DNA of 64,000 nt from Nonomuraea montanisoli (GTDB taxonomy: Bacteria > Actinomycetota > Actinomycetes > Streptosporangiales > Streptosporangiaceae): the NCBI RefSeq assembly GCF_013363975.1, contig NZ_JABWGN010000019.1:1-64000 (forward strand). The letters are read 5' to 3'. A program made the translations under genes and the position numbers. The notes under the pieces are model-generated. The model worked only from the letters and a program-made list of their open reading frames with translations, was not told the origin of the DNA and searched no databases. Below are positions 35,245 to 43,477 of this stretch, piece after piece. Within the stretch, counting starts at the first letter, position 1. Every line of letters starts with the position of its first letter.

Positions 35245-36216
35245 ATGTCGGGGGACAGAATCCGGGGGGCCTTCGCCGGGCTCGCCGTGGGCGACGCCGT
35301 GGGCTGGCCGGCCGGCCGGCACCGCTCTGCCCTGCACGCCCCGTGGAGCCGGCGCCTGCACCGGGAGCTCGACGCGTTCGCCGAGGAGCACCGGGTCACC
35401 ACCCTGCCCGTGCCGTTCGCGTTGAACCAGCCCGTCGCCCCGCTCGCGCTCGGCCCGTCCGACGACGCCGAGTGGCTGGCCTGGACGGCGCTCACCATCG
35501 ACCGGCCGCGCGCCGAGGCGTTCCGCGAGCTGCGCGAGCAGAGCCCGGACCTCCGGGCGCGCATCTCGGTGGCCACCGCGCTGGACAACCTCGCCCGCGG
35601 CGTCGAGCCGCCCGCCAGCGGCCACGACAACCCGCACCACTTCGACGACGCCGCCGCCGTGCGGGCCGTCGCCTTCGGCGCGCTCGGCCGCGACCCCGCC
35701 GGGGACGCCCGGGTGACCAACGCCGGCGACGGCGTGCTCGGCGCGCTCGCGATGGCCGCCGCCGTCGCCGCGGCGGTCGCGACCGGGTCGGCGGCCCAGG
35801 CCGTCGAGGCGGCGCTGGCCGTCCTGCCCGGCGACACCGCCATCGGGCACAACGCGCGCCTCGCGATCGAGGCGGCGCGCGCGGCGGGCGACCCGTTCGC
35901 CGCCGTGCCCGCGCTCGACGCCGCCCTGCTCGACCACGTCTACAGCTACGCGGTGGGCGCCGCCCTGACGGTGCCCGTCGCGCTGGCGCTGGCCGAGGTG
36001 TCGGGCGGCGCGCTCGGCCGGGCCGTGCCCGCCGCCGCCTGCCTGGCGCCGCTGGCCGACTCGGCGCCCGCCCTGACCGGCGCGATCACCGGGGCGTGCG
36101 GCGGCTTCGAGGCGATCCCGGAGGGGTGGACCGCCTCGGCCCGCACGCTGGCCGGCTGTTGCCTGCCGCACCTGGCGGGAACAGATCTCATCGAACTCAC
36201 GGAGGAACTCGTATGA
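35245..36216 (+). CDS. ADP-ribosylglycohydrolase-family protein 2, degenerate site
   Basis: The protein has 323 residues and keeps the fold start GAFAGLAVGDAVGWPAG but not all the metal ligands. The TDDT block is SDDAEW (S72-D73-D74-A75), and the second site reads LADSAPALTGAITGA (D272, then Ala274 where the second Asp belongs). It may be a one-metal enzyme, a different chemistry, or a non-catalytic partner of the active paralogues. It starts six bases after protein 1 ends and is overlapped by protein 3 (ATG at 36213), so it is made in step with them. Confidence 0.8.
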   Translation: MSGDRIRGAFAGLAVGDAVGWPAGRHRSALHAPWSRRLHRELDAFAEEHRVTTLPVPFALNQPVAPLALGPSDDAEWLAWTALTIDRPRAEAFRELREQSPDLRARISVATALDNLARGVEPPASGHDNPHHFDDAAAVRAVAFGALGRDPAGDARVTNAGDGVLGALAMAAAVAAAVATGSAAQAVEAALAVLPGDTAIGHNARLAIEAARAAGDPFAAVPALDAALLDHVYSYAVGAALTVPVALALAEVSGGALGRAVPAAACLAPLADSAPALTGAITGACGGFEAIPEGWTASARTLAGCCLPHLAGTDLIELTEELV

Positions 36217-37433
36217 CGCCGCTCGCAGATCAGCCCGCAGACCTGCTCACCGACAAGGCGGTGGGCTGTGTGGCGGGCGCGGCGGTCGGCGACGCGCTGG
36301 GCGGCGCCACCGAGGGCTGGACGCCCGAGCAGATCACCCGAAGGTACGGGGGGCCGGTCGAGGGCATCGTGCCGCCGTTCAACGAGGACTGGCGCAACGC
36401 CCGCCCCATCGCCCCGTACCACAAGGGCGACGGCCACATCACCGACGACACCCTGATGACGCACGCCCTCATCCGCGTCTACGAGAAGGTCCAGGGCCAC
36501 CTGGACGCGTACGCGATGGCCGAGCACCTGGTGCCCGAGCTGATGGGGGAGCGGCGCTGGATCCCCGAGCTGGAGACGGAGGCGCTGCCGCTGCACCGGA
36601 TCTTCCTCGCCGAGAAATGGATCGTCGCCCGCCTGCACTACGGCCACGTGGACCCGCGCGAGGCCGGCGTCGGCAACATCGTCAACTGCGGCGCCGCCAT
36701 GTACGTGGCGCCGGTCGGCGTCGTCAACGCCGCCGACCCCGACGCCGCCTACGCCGAGGCGATCGATCTCACCGGCGCGCACCAGTCCAGCTACGGGCGC
36801 GAGGCCGCCGGCGTGATGGCCGCGGCCGTCGCCGAGGCCATGCGCCCGGGCGCCACCCCCGACTCGGTCGTGGCCGCCTGCCTGCGGCTGGCCAAGGACG
36901 GCACCAGGGCCGCGATCGAGGCGGTCTGCGAGGCGGCGCGCGGGCTCGGGCACTGGGAGGGCTCGTTCGAGACGCTGCGCGCGGCGATGCGGCCCTACGA
37001 CACGGTCGCCGACACCTACCGCGACCAGGGGCTCGGGGCGCGCCGGCCGAGCCGGGTGCACAGCATCGAGGAGCTGCCGCTGGCCCTCGGGTTCCTCGTG
37101 ATCGCGAAGGGAGACTTCCGCGAGACGGTACTGGGCGGCGTCAACTACGGGCGCGACGCCGACTCGATCGCCTCCATGGGCGGCGCCATCGCGGGCGCGC
37201 TCGGCGGGCTCGCCGCGGTGCCGGGGGAGTGGGCCGAGGAGATCGGGCGGGCCAGCCGTACGGACCTGGTCGAGCCGGGACGGGCGATCGCGCGGGTGGC
37301 GCGCCGTGTCCACGCCGACGACCAGGCGCGCCGCCGCGCCCACGAGAGCGCCTTCGCCGCCCTGCTCACCGCGGACGGCGCGACGGGCGGCTCCGCGTAC
37401 GGCGCGACGGGCAGTGTGGAGGGCGGGGCGTGA
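36213..37433 (+). CDS. ADP-ribosylglycohydrolase-family protein 3
   Basis: The protein has 406 residues with an intact site: GCVAGAAVGDALGGATEGW, HITDDTLMTHAL (T77-D78-D79-T80) and YGRDADSIASMGGAIAGA (D315, D317, S318). It has longer central helices than protein 1 and represents another subfamily. Cytoplasmic. The ribosome site GGAGGAA lies in the end of protein 2. Its last 25 residues are a Gly/Ala-rich tail. Its stop overlaps protein 4 (GTGA). Confidence 0.88.
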   Translation: MTPLADQPADLLTDKAVGCVAGAAVGDALGGATEGWTPEQITRRYGGPVEGIVPPFNEDWRNARPIAPYHKGDGHITDDTLMTHALIRVYEKVQGHLDAYAMAEHLVPELMGERRWIPELETEALPLHRIFLAEKWIVARLHYGHVDPREAGVGNIVNCGAAMYVAPVGVVNAADPDAAYAEAIDLTGAHQSSYGREAAGVMAAAVAEAMRPGATPDSVVAACLRLAKDGTRAAIEAVCEAARGLGHWEGSFETLRAAMRPYDTVADTYRDQGLGARRPSRVHSIEELPLALGFLVIAKGDFRETVLGGVNYGRDADSIASMGGAIAGALGGLAAVPGEWAEEIGRASRTDLVEPGRAIARVARRVHADDQARRRAHESAFAALLTADGATGGSAYGATGSVEGGA

Positions 37434-38821
37434 TCCGCCTCACCTGGGTGCAGCCCGAGGACCTGGTGGGGCACGAGCTGCGCCAGGCCGCCGAGGACGG
37501 CCGCGACGTGCGGGAGATCGCCGCCCGCTGGCGCGCGGCCGGTGGCCACGACGCGCCGCCCCGCGCGGGCGCGTCCGAGCCGGGAGCGCTGCGGCTGCGT
37601 CCGCTGGCCGAGCGGCTGCTGGACGAGCTGGCGGCGATCCCGTCGCCGCTGGACGAGCCCACCGACCTCGACGCGATCATCGCCGCGACCCCCGCCTGGC
37701 CCGCCGGCCGGCCCCTCGCCTCACCCGGATCGCCCTCGCCCGCGCCCGCCGCCTCCCCCCTGACCGGCTCGCCGTCAGGGGCAGGGGTGGATCCGGCGCG
37801 GCTGCTGGGCGCCTGGGAGGGGCGGGCCGCCGGGTGCGTGCTCGGCAAGCCCGTGGAGAAGATCCCGCGCGAGGGCGTCCGGGAGATCGCCCAGGCCACC
37901 GGCAACTGGCCGATCCGCGGCTGGTTCACGGCGCGGGGCCTGCCCGCCGAGGTGGCCGCCCGCTGGCCCTGGAACCGGCGCAGCGCCGTCAACTCGCTGG
38001 CCGAGAACATCGACGGCGTCCCGGAGGACGACGACCTCAACTACCCGCTGCTGGCCCTGACCGTCCTGGAGCGGCACGGCCGCGGCTTCACCACCGACGA
38101 CGTGGCCAAGCTGTGGCTGGACGAGCTGCCGGCCGGCCGCACGTTCACCGCCGAGCGGGTCGCGTACCGCAACCTGCTGTCCGGCGTCGAGCCGCCCGAG
38201 ACGGCCACGCACCGCAACCCGTTCCGCGAGTGGATCGGCGCGCTCATCCGGACCGACGTGTACGGGTGGGTCAACCCGGGCGACCCGGCCACGGCCGCCG
38301 AGTACGCCTGGCGCGACGCCCGGCTGACGCACACCGCCAACGGCGTCTACGGGGCGATGTTCGCCGCCGCCCTGTGCGCGCAGTCGCTCGTGGCGAGCTC
38401 CGTGGAGGAGGTGGTGGCCGCCGGCCTGTCGGTGGTCCCGCCCGCCTCGCGGCTGCACGACGCGGTGCGGCGGGCCGCCGAGGACGCCGCCTCGGAGCCC
38501 GACTTCGAACGCGTCCTCGACCGCCTCCACGAACGGCACGCGGGCCTGCACTGGGTCCACACGATCAACAACGCCGCCCTGGTCGCGGCCGCCCTGGTCC
38601 ACGGCCGGGGCGACTTCACCGCCTCGATCGCCGGGGCCGTGGCCGGCGGCTGGGACACCGACTCCGCGGGCGCGACCGTCGGCTCGGTGGCGGGGGCGCT
38701 GAACGGCGGCGTGCCCGCCCGGTGGAAGATGAGGAACAGCCTGGCCAGCAGCCTGACCGGGTTCGACGGTATCGGGCTGGACGAGCTGGCCCGGCGCACC
38801 AGGGAGTTGATGTGGGCATGA
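37430..38821 (+). CDS. ADP-ribosylglycohydrolase-family protein 4, long subtype
   Basis: The protein has 463 residues. A helical N-terminal extension (about 1-80, IRLTWVQPEDLVGHELRQAAEDG) and a Pro/Ser-rich linker (about 92-118) precede the fold. The glycine block is GRAAGCVLGKPVEK rather than GDAxG; the first metal block is PEDDDLNYPLL (residues 198-208) and the second GGWDTDSAGATVGS (D409, D411, S412). This PEDDDLNY form is a recognised variant of the family in actinobacteria and likely still binds metal. It overlaps protein 3 and the ribokinase start (ATGA). Confidence 0.85.
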   Translation: MIRLTWVQPEDLVGHELRQAAEDGRDVREIAARWRAAGGHDAPPRAGASEPGALRLRPLAERLLDELAAIPSPLDEPTDLDAIIAATPAWPAGRPLASPGSPSPAPAASPLTGSPSGAGVDPARLLGAWEGRAAGCVLGKPVEKIPREGVREIAQATGNWPIRGWFTARGLPAEVAARWPWNRRSAVNSLAENIDGVPEDDDLNYPLLALTVLERHGRGFTTDDVAKLWLDELPAGRTFTAERVAYRNLLSGVEPPETATHRNPFREWIGALIRTDVYGWVNPGDPATAAEYAWRDARLTHTANGVYGAMFAAALCAQSLVASSVEEVVAAGLSVVPPASRLHDAVRRAAEDAASEPDFERVLDRLHERHAGLHWVHTINNAALVAAALVHGRGDFTASIAGAVAGGWDTDSAGATVGSVAGALNGGVPARWKMRNSLASSLTGFDGIGLDELARRTRELMWA

Positions 38822-39699
38822 TCTCGGTGTTCGGCAGCGCGAACATGGACCTGGTCGCGTACGTGGACCAGGCTCCGAAGCGCGGTGAGACGGTCACCGG
38901 GCGGATGTTCCGCACCGTGCCCGGCGGCAAGGGCGCGAACCAGGCGATCGCCGCCGCCCGCGCCGGCACCGAGGTCTCCTTCCTCGGCGCGGTCGGCGAC
39001 GACGCGTTCGGCGCGGAGATCCGCGACACGCTCGCGGTCGCCGGCGTGAACGTCGAGCGCCTGCGCCAGGTGCCGGGCCCCAGCGGCATCGCGCACATCG
39101 TGGTGGACGACGACGGCGGCAACTCGATCATCGTGGTGCCCGGCGCGAACGGCCAGGTCACCGCCCCCTCCGAGGAGGAGCGCGCGGTCATCGCGGCCTC
39201 CGCCTCGGTGCTGCTCCAGCTCGAACTGCCCATGGAGGCCGTCATCGGCGCCGCCCGGGCCGCCCGCGAGGCGGGGGTCCCGGCCGTCCTCACCCCGGCG
39301 CCCGCGCAGCCGCTGCCGGACGAGCTGCTGGACGCCGTCGCGCTCATCGTCCCGAACGAGCACGAGGCGGCCGCCATCACCGGCGCCGCCGACCCCGGCG
39401 AGGCGCTGTCCCGCCTGCTCGAACGCGTGCCCGAGGTCGTGATCACGCTCGGCTCCGAGGGCGCCCTGTACGGCTCGCGCTCCGGCGAGCGGCTGCGCGT
39501 GCCGGCCGTACAGGTGGAGGCGGTGGACACCACGGCGGCGGGCGACACGTTCGTCGGCGCGCTCGCCGTCGCCAGGGCGGAGGGCCGGCCGGCGGAGGAG
39601 GCGCTGCGGTTCGCGTCGGCGGCGGCGGCGCTGTCGGTGCAGCGGGAGGGCGCGAGCACCTCCATGCCGAGCCGCGCGGAGATCGACGCCGCCCTCTAG
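38818..39699 (+). CDS. rbsK: Ribokinase, PfkB family
   Basis: The protein has 293 residues with a full PfkB pattern: SVFGSANMDLVAYVDQAPKRGETV at the start, PGGKGANQAIAAARAG (sugar site), NEHEAAAITG, and DTTAAGDTFVGAL with the catalytic Asp in AGD. This is the ribokinase subgroup, which makes ribose 5-phosphate from ribose and ATP. Placed at the end of an operon with four ribosyl-hydrolase-fold proteins, it says that the released sugar is most likely ribose. The ATG overlaps the stop of protein 4. Confidence 0.9.
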   Translation: MISVFGSANMDLVAYVDQAPKRGETVTGRMFRTVPGGKGANQAIAAARAGTEVSFLGAVGDDAFGAEIRDTLAVAGVNVERLRQVPGPSGIAHIVVDDDGGNSIIVVPGANGQVTAPSEEERAVIAASASVLLQLELPMEAVIGAARAAREAGVPAVLTPAPAQPLPDELLDAVALIVPNEHEAAAITGAADPGEALSRLLERVPEVVITLGSEGALYGSRSGERLRVPAVQVEAVDTTAAGDTFVGALAVARAEGRPAEEALRFASAAAALSVQREGASTSMPSRAEIDAAL

Positions 39700-39709
39700 C
39701 CCGCTCCCC

Positions 39710-39715
39710 TAGACT
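39710..39715 (+). promoter_or_regulatory. -10 box of the deacetylase transcript
   Basis: TAGACT, eight bases before the ATG of a nine-codon ORF at 39724. A leaderless start on that ORF is implied. No clear -35 is seen. Confidence 0.45.
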
Positions 39716-39723
39716 GCTCCCCC

Positions 39724-39753
39724 ATGATCATGATCGTGGGGAAGGTCCGATGA
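39724..39753 (+). CDS. Possible leader peptide MIMIVGKVR
   Basis: Nine codons, ATG ATC ATG ATC GTG GGG AAG GTC CGA, then TGA. It begins just after a TAGACT box and ends in an ATGA overlap with the deacetylase start at 39750. The GGGGAAGG inside it is the deacetylase ribosome site. It may couple translation of the deacetylase to a leaderless start; it could also be chance. Confidence 0.35.
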   Translation: MIMIVGKVR

Positions 39754-40466
39754 GGCGCCGCCGCCGGCTGCTCGTGACGCTGGCGGTGGCCGCCGTGCTC
39801 GCGCTGGCCGCCACCGGCCTGTACCGGCTGGTCAACTCGCGGACGTACCAGGTCGCCGGCACGCTGGTGTCGCGGTTCGACACGCCGGAGAAGGTGGTCG
39901 CGCTGACCTTCGACGACGGGCCGGACGAGCACGCCGCCGAGGTGCTGGCCGCGCTCGCCGCCGAGGACGCCCGGGCCACCTTCTACGTCGTCGGCTCCCA
40001 GATGGAGAGGTTCCCGAAGGAGACGGCGGCGCTCGTCGCGGCGGGGCACGAGCTGGGCAACCACACCTACACGCACCGCCGGATGGTGTTCGTCTCGCCG
40101 GACACCGTGAAGGACGAGGTGGAGCGGACCAACGCCCTCATCCGCGCCGCCGGTCAGAGGGGGAACATCACCTTCCGGCCGCCGACGGGCAAGAAGCTCC
40201 TGACGCTGCCGATGTACCTGGCCGAGCACCACCAGACCACCGTCATGTGGGACGTCGAACCCGACTCCGGCAAGACGCCGACGGCCCAGGAGATCGTGGC
40301 CGAGGTGCGGGCCGAGGTGCGGCCCGGGTCGATCGTCCTGCTGCATCCCTGGTACGGGAGCGGGGCCGACACGCGGGCGGCCATCAGGGGCGTGGTGTCG
40401 GCGCTGCGCGCCGAGGGGTACACGTTCGTCTCGGTCTCGGAGATGCTGGCCGGCTCGCAGGCGTGA
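39750..40466 (+). CDS. Polysaccharide deacetylase (NodB/CE4), membrane-anchored or secreted
   Basis: The protein has 238 residues. An Arg-rich start and hydrophobic segment (LLVTLAVAAVLALAATGLY) form a signal anchor. The CE4 motifs follow: TFDDGPDEH (catalytic base and metal Asp), GNHTYTHRRM (metal His pair) and VLLHPW near the C-terminus. The family removes N-acetyl groups from peptidoglycan or chitin-like chains outside the cell. The start at 39750 follows GGGGAAGG. Confidence 0.88.
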   Translation: MRRRRRLLVTLAVAAVLALAATGLYRLVNSRTYQVAGTLVSRFDTPEKVVALTFDDGPDEHAAEVLAALAAEDARATFYVVGSQMERFPKETAALVAAGHELGNHTYTHRRMVFVSPDTVKDEVERTNALIRAAGQRGNITFRPPTGKKLLTLPMYLAEHHQTTVMWDVEPDSGKTPTAQEIVAEVRAEVRPGSIVLLHPWYGSGADTRAAIRGVVSALRAEGYTFVSVSEMLAGSQA

Positions 40467-40524
40467 TCGGATTCACCCCGCCCCGGGCCACATCAGCGGC
40501 GCCGGGCGGGGCAGGGAACCGGTC

Positions 40525-40806
40525 ATGAGCGACAAGCACGACGATCGTCCTGACGACCTGCCCGACACCGTGACCGGCCTCAACGCGGAGAGCGACGTCG
40601 TAGCCGAGCGGTCGGGCGCCGGCACGTCCCACTCCGGCCGCCCCATCCCCGCCGACCCGCCCGAGGCCCAGGCCGCCGGTGGGGCCAGCGGTGGGGAAGG
40701 CAGCGGGGAAGGCGGCGAGGAAGCCGACGCCGGGGGAGACGCGGGCCGCGACGGTGAGACCGGCGAGGAGCCGGAGGTCCGTCCGGACGCCGGTCCGACC
40801 GGCTGA
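40525..40806 (+). CDS. Small acidic, disordered protein
   Basis: The protein has 93 residues, is highly acidic and rich in Gly, Glu, Asp and Pro with no hydrophobic core (DKHDDRPDDLPDTV, GGEGSGEGGEEADAGGDAG). The ATG is preceded by GGGAACCGG. It is possibly real, given the consistent acidic frame and a stop shortly before the convergent pyrF homologue, but no family is recognised. Confidence 0.45.
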   Translation: MSDKHDDRPDDLPDTVTGLNAESDVVAERSGAGTSHSGRPIPADPPEAQAAGGASGGEGSGEGGEEADAGGDAGRDGETGEEPEVRPDAGPTG

Positions 40807-40828
40807 CCACCGCCCCGGCCCGGCCGGG

Positions 40829-41650
40829 TCACGGGGCGGACAGGTGGTGGGCGCACTCGTCGCGGTAGCGCAGCGTCAGCTCGCGCACCCGCGTCGGGTC
40901 GGCCAGGACGGCGCCGGAGACGGCCGGCACCACCGCGTGCCGTACCGAGGGGAACAGCCGGGCCAGGTCGGCGGGTGAGAGGCCACGCGGGCCGACGCCC
41001 GGCACGAGGACGGGGCCGTCGAGCCGGTCCAGCAGGTCGGGGCCGAGCCGATCCGGCACGGCGGAGGCCGGCACGCCACCGGCCACCACACCGACCGGCC
41101 CGAGCGGCGCCCGGCCCGCGTTGGCCGCCTCGACCCCCGCGAGGACCCGCGCCGCGAACGGGTCGCGGAAACCCTCGGGCCCGTCGGCGCGCGCGAGCAC
41201 GAACACCCCGGCGTCGTTGGCGACGGCCGAGGTGATCGCCCCCTCCAGCGCCCCGAACCCGAAGTACGGGCTGAGCGTCACCGCGTCGGCCGCCAGCGGG
41301 CTGCCCTGGTCGAGGTACGCCTCGGCGTAGGCGGCCATGACGGGGCCGGTGTCGCCGCGCCTGGCGTCGAGCACGACCAGCGGCCCGGCCTGGCGCAGGT
41401 CGGCCAGCACGGACTCCAGCACGGCGAACCCCCGGCTGCCCCACCGCTCGAAGAACGCCGGCTGCGGCTTGACCACGGCCGCCACGTCGCCCACGGCGTC
41501 GGCCACCGTGCGGCTGAGGCGCTCCAGCCCCGCCGGCGAGTCGTCCAGGCCCCACGCGTGCAGCAGCGCCGGGCTCGGGTCGATGCCCACGCACAGCGGC
41601 CCGTACTTGTCGAGCCTGGCCCGCAGCCTGGTCCCGAACGGCTCCGTCAT
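40829..41650 (-). CDS. pyrF: OMP decarboxylase homologue with Arg for the catalytic Lys
   Basis: The protein has 273 residues from the ATG at 41650. The fold matches the group-2 OMP decarboxylases of actinobacteria: CVGIDPSPALLHAWGL, VVKPQPAFFE and PGVGPRGLSPADL. The family signature D-x-K-x-x-D, in which the lysine protonates C6 and is essential, reads here LDARRGDTGP: Asp95, Arg97 instead of Lys, Asp100. The following Ile is Thr. UMP synthesis from this enzyme is therefore doubtful. It also sits alone, without pyr neighbours, so it is likely a paralogue with lost or new function. Confidence 0.8.
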   Translation of the reverse strand: MTEPFGTRLRARLDKYGPLCVGIDPSPALLHAWGLDDSPAGLERLSRTVADAVGDVAAVVKPQPAFFERWGSRGFAVLESVLADLRQAGPLVVLDARRGDTGPVMAAYAEAYLDQGSPLAADAVTLSPYFGFGALEGAITSAVANDAGVFVLARADGPEGFRDPFAARVLAGVEAANAGRAPLGPVGVVAGGVPASAVPDRLGPDLLDRLDGPVLVPGVGPRGLSPADLARLFPSVRHAVVPAVSGAVLADPTRVRELTLRYRDECAHHLSAP

Positions 41651-41871
41651 CGTCCCGCCCCCCACCCTCGCCGACGTTCGCAGGGTAAACCGGGCCGGAG
41701 CAGCCCGGAAAGCCTTGCGACGAGGGCGGTATGGGACGGCGCGGATCAGGTCACCACATTTATCCGAGGATGCCTCAGCCTTCAGGTCCAGAAGGAATCG
41801 GACTCCCGCGGAGCAGGGCAGGCCCAGCCGGATCGCCGCCCAGGTGATCCGGAGTCTGACCGCGGCGAACG

Positions 41872-41905
41872 CTCAATTTCTGTCTTACCTCCTCGGTAGA
41901 TTGAG
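41872..41905. repeat. Imperfect hairpin, probable left end of the TnpB element
   Basis: CTCAAT (41872-41877) and ATTGAG (41900-41905) with inner partial pairing of TCTTACC and CGGTAGA, five bases before the tnpB ATG. IS200/IS605 elements carry such a subterminal hairpin at the left end. Confidence 0.45.
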
Positions 41906-41910
41906 TGGTC

Positions 41911-43137
41911 ATGAAGGCGGCAGCGAATTCGGGGGAGAGCGCCGGGCACGCCCGATACACCTACCGGCTTCGTGTGTCGCCGGTCGCCCAGGTCGCCTTA
42001 CCGGGCGAGTGGGATCGTTGCCGATGGGTGTGGAACCAGTGCGTCGCCACGTCCAGGACGGTGCACCTGCACAACAAGACTCACCCGGAAGACCCGCAGA
42101 GCTGCGGCCCGGCCCAGCTCGACAAGATGCTGACCAGCTGGCGGGCTGAGCATGAATGGCTCGCGGCGGGGGCGTCGGTGCCGCAGCAGCAGATCATCCG
42201 TGACTTCGCCAGGTCCCGCGCCAAGGCGGTCAAGGACATCACTGGCCGGCTGCCCGTCCGGCAGCGGGCCGGGATGCCTCGCTTCAAGAAGAAGGACCTG
42301 ACCGATCCGAGCCTGAACTACACGCGGCGCGGCTTCCGCCTCAAGGACGGGCGCCTGCATCTGGCCGGGAACATCATCGTGACCGTGGTGTGGTCCCGTG
42401 ACCTGCCCGCCGTCCCGTCGAGCGTGCGCGTCTTCCGGGACGGTCTGGGCCACTGGTACTCCTCGTTCGTCGTTCCCGCCCGGGCCGAACCGCTGCCCGC
42501 CACCGGGCGGGCGATCGGCATCGACTGGGGCGTGACACAGGTCGCCACCACCACCAGTGACGACCATGACCTGCCGCACGCCGACTACGGCAAGAAGGCC
42601 CGGGCGAAGCTGGCCCGTTACGACCGGATGATGGCCCGTCGCGGACCCGTCCGAGGGCAGCCGGGCTCGAAGGGCTACCGCGAGGCGAAGAAGCTGCGCG
42701 CCAAGCAGTACAAAAAGGTCGCCCGCCAGCGCCAGGACACTGGTCGCAAGTGGGCCAGGAAAGTCGTCGGCGACCATGACGTGATCGCGGTGGAGGACTT
42801 CCGGCCGAAGTTCCTGGCCAAGTCCAGCATGGCGCGCAAGGCTGCCGACGCGGCCATCGGCGCGACCAAGCATGCCCTGATCGAGATGGCCCGCAAACAT
42901 GGCCGCACCCTGATGCTCGTCAACCCCGCGCACACCACCATGGACTGCGCCCAGTGCGGAGCGAGAACCAAGCACGCGCTACCTCTTTCCGAACGTACCT
43001 ACACCTGTGCCGCGTGCGGAGCCGTCTGTCCCAGAGACAAGAACTCTGCCCGCGTCATGCTGGTCCGGGCTGGTCTGACCCCGGTTGGTGCTGATCGCGG
43101 AAGACCTGAACGTCCGCTGGACGGTCAGGCAGCGTGA
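41911..43137 (+). mobile_element. tnpB: IS1341-type element, TnpB (RuvC-type RNA-guided nuclease)
   Basis: The protein has 408 residues. The three RuvC acids are present in GIDWGV (Asp), VEDF (Glu) and RDKNSAR (Asp), with a zinc ribbon CAQCG...CAACG between the last two. The N-terminal part (YTYRLRVSPVAQVALPGEWDRCRWVWNQC) is the usual TnpB start. No TnpA transposase is adjacent, so movement would depend on another element. It appears intact. It lies between the pyrF homologue and a fragment of an enolase-superfamily gene. Confidence 0.9.
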
Positions 43138-43175
43138 GCCAGGAATCCCCTGTCTTCAGGCGGGGGAGCAGTCAA
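43040..43175 (+). ncRNA. Probable omega/reRNA and right end of the first TnpB element
   Basis: TnpB guide RNAs arise from the 3' end of tnpB and the right end. Here the right end is a hairpin (ATCCCCTG, loop TCTT, CAGGCGGGGGA; 43146-43167) finishing in TCAA at 43172-43175. The guide would be the bases from 43176. The 5' limit given is only nominal. Confidence 0.4.
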
Positions 43176-43415
43176 ATCCCCCCAGCCGGGCTGTTCCGGG
43201 CGCAGCTCCAGGCGCCCGTCCACCGGCAGGTACGGGTCGGGACACCAGGACACCTCGTCGGGCTTGTACTCGAGGATGGCGAAGTTGGTCGTCGCCGCCG
43301 CGAAGTGCGCGTTCGCCGCGGTGGCGAGCGGGCCGAGCGGGTTGTGCGGCGCCACCGGGACGTAGTGGACGTCGGCGACGGCGGCGATCCGCGCCATCTG
43401 CGTCAAGGAAACCAT
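43176..43415 (-). pseudogene. Enolase-superfamily (mandelate racemase/dehydratase) C-terminal fragment
   Basis: On the minus strand the frame reads ARIAAVADVHYVPVAPHNPLGPLATAANAHFAAATTNFAILEYKPDE and then DGRLELRPEQPGWG. This is the end of a mandelate racemase/galactonate dehydratase-type protein (the APHN block with its active-site His). About 80 of some 380 residues remain. The right end of the TnpB element cuts the last few codons, and nothing upstream continues the fold. Confidence 0.75.
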
Positions 43416-43477
43416 CAGGTGATGTGCCGGAAATGTCCGCGGGGTACCCGCCGGTCGCCCCGGGGTAGATCACCTGC

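Noticed and set aside
33526..36171. An 881-codon minus-strand frame across the hydrolase genes
   Set aside because: Arg/Gly/Ala-rich shadow of the binding protein and three hydrolases; no domain and wrong codon bias.
41770..41815. Sequence CTTCAGGTCCAGAAGGAATCGG resembling another IS right end
   Set aside because: The hairpin is incomplete and there is no linked transposase; too short to call.
41911..43137. Cas12-type effector
   Set aside because: Size, zinc ribbon and right-end hairpin are those of IS1341/IS605 TnpB; there is no array or adaptation gene.
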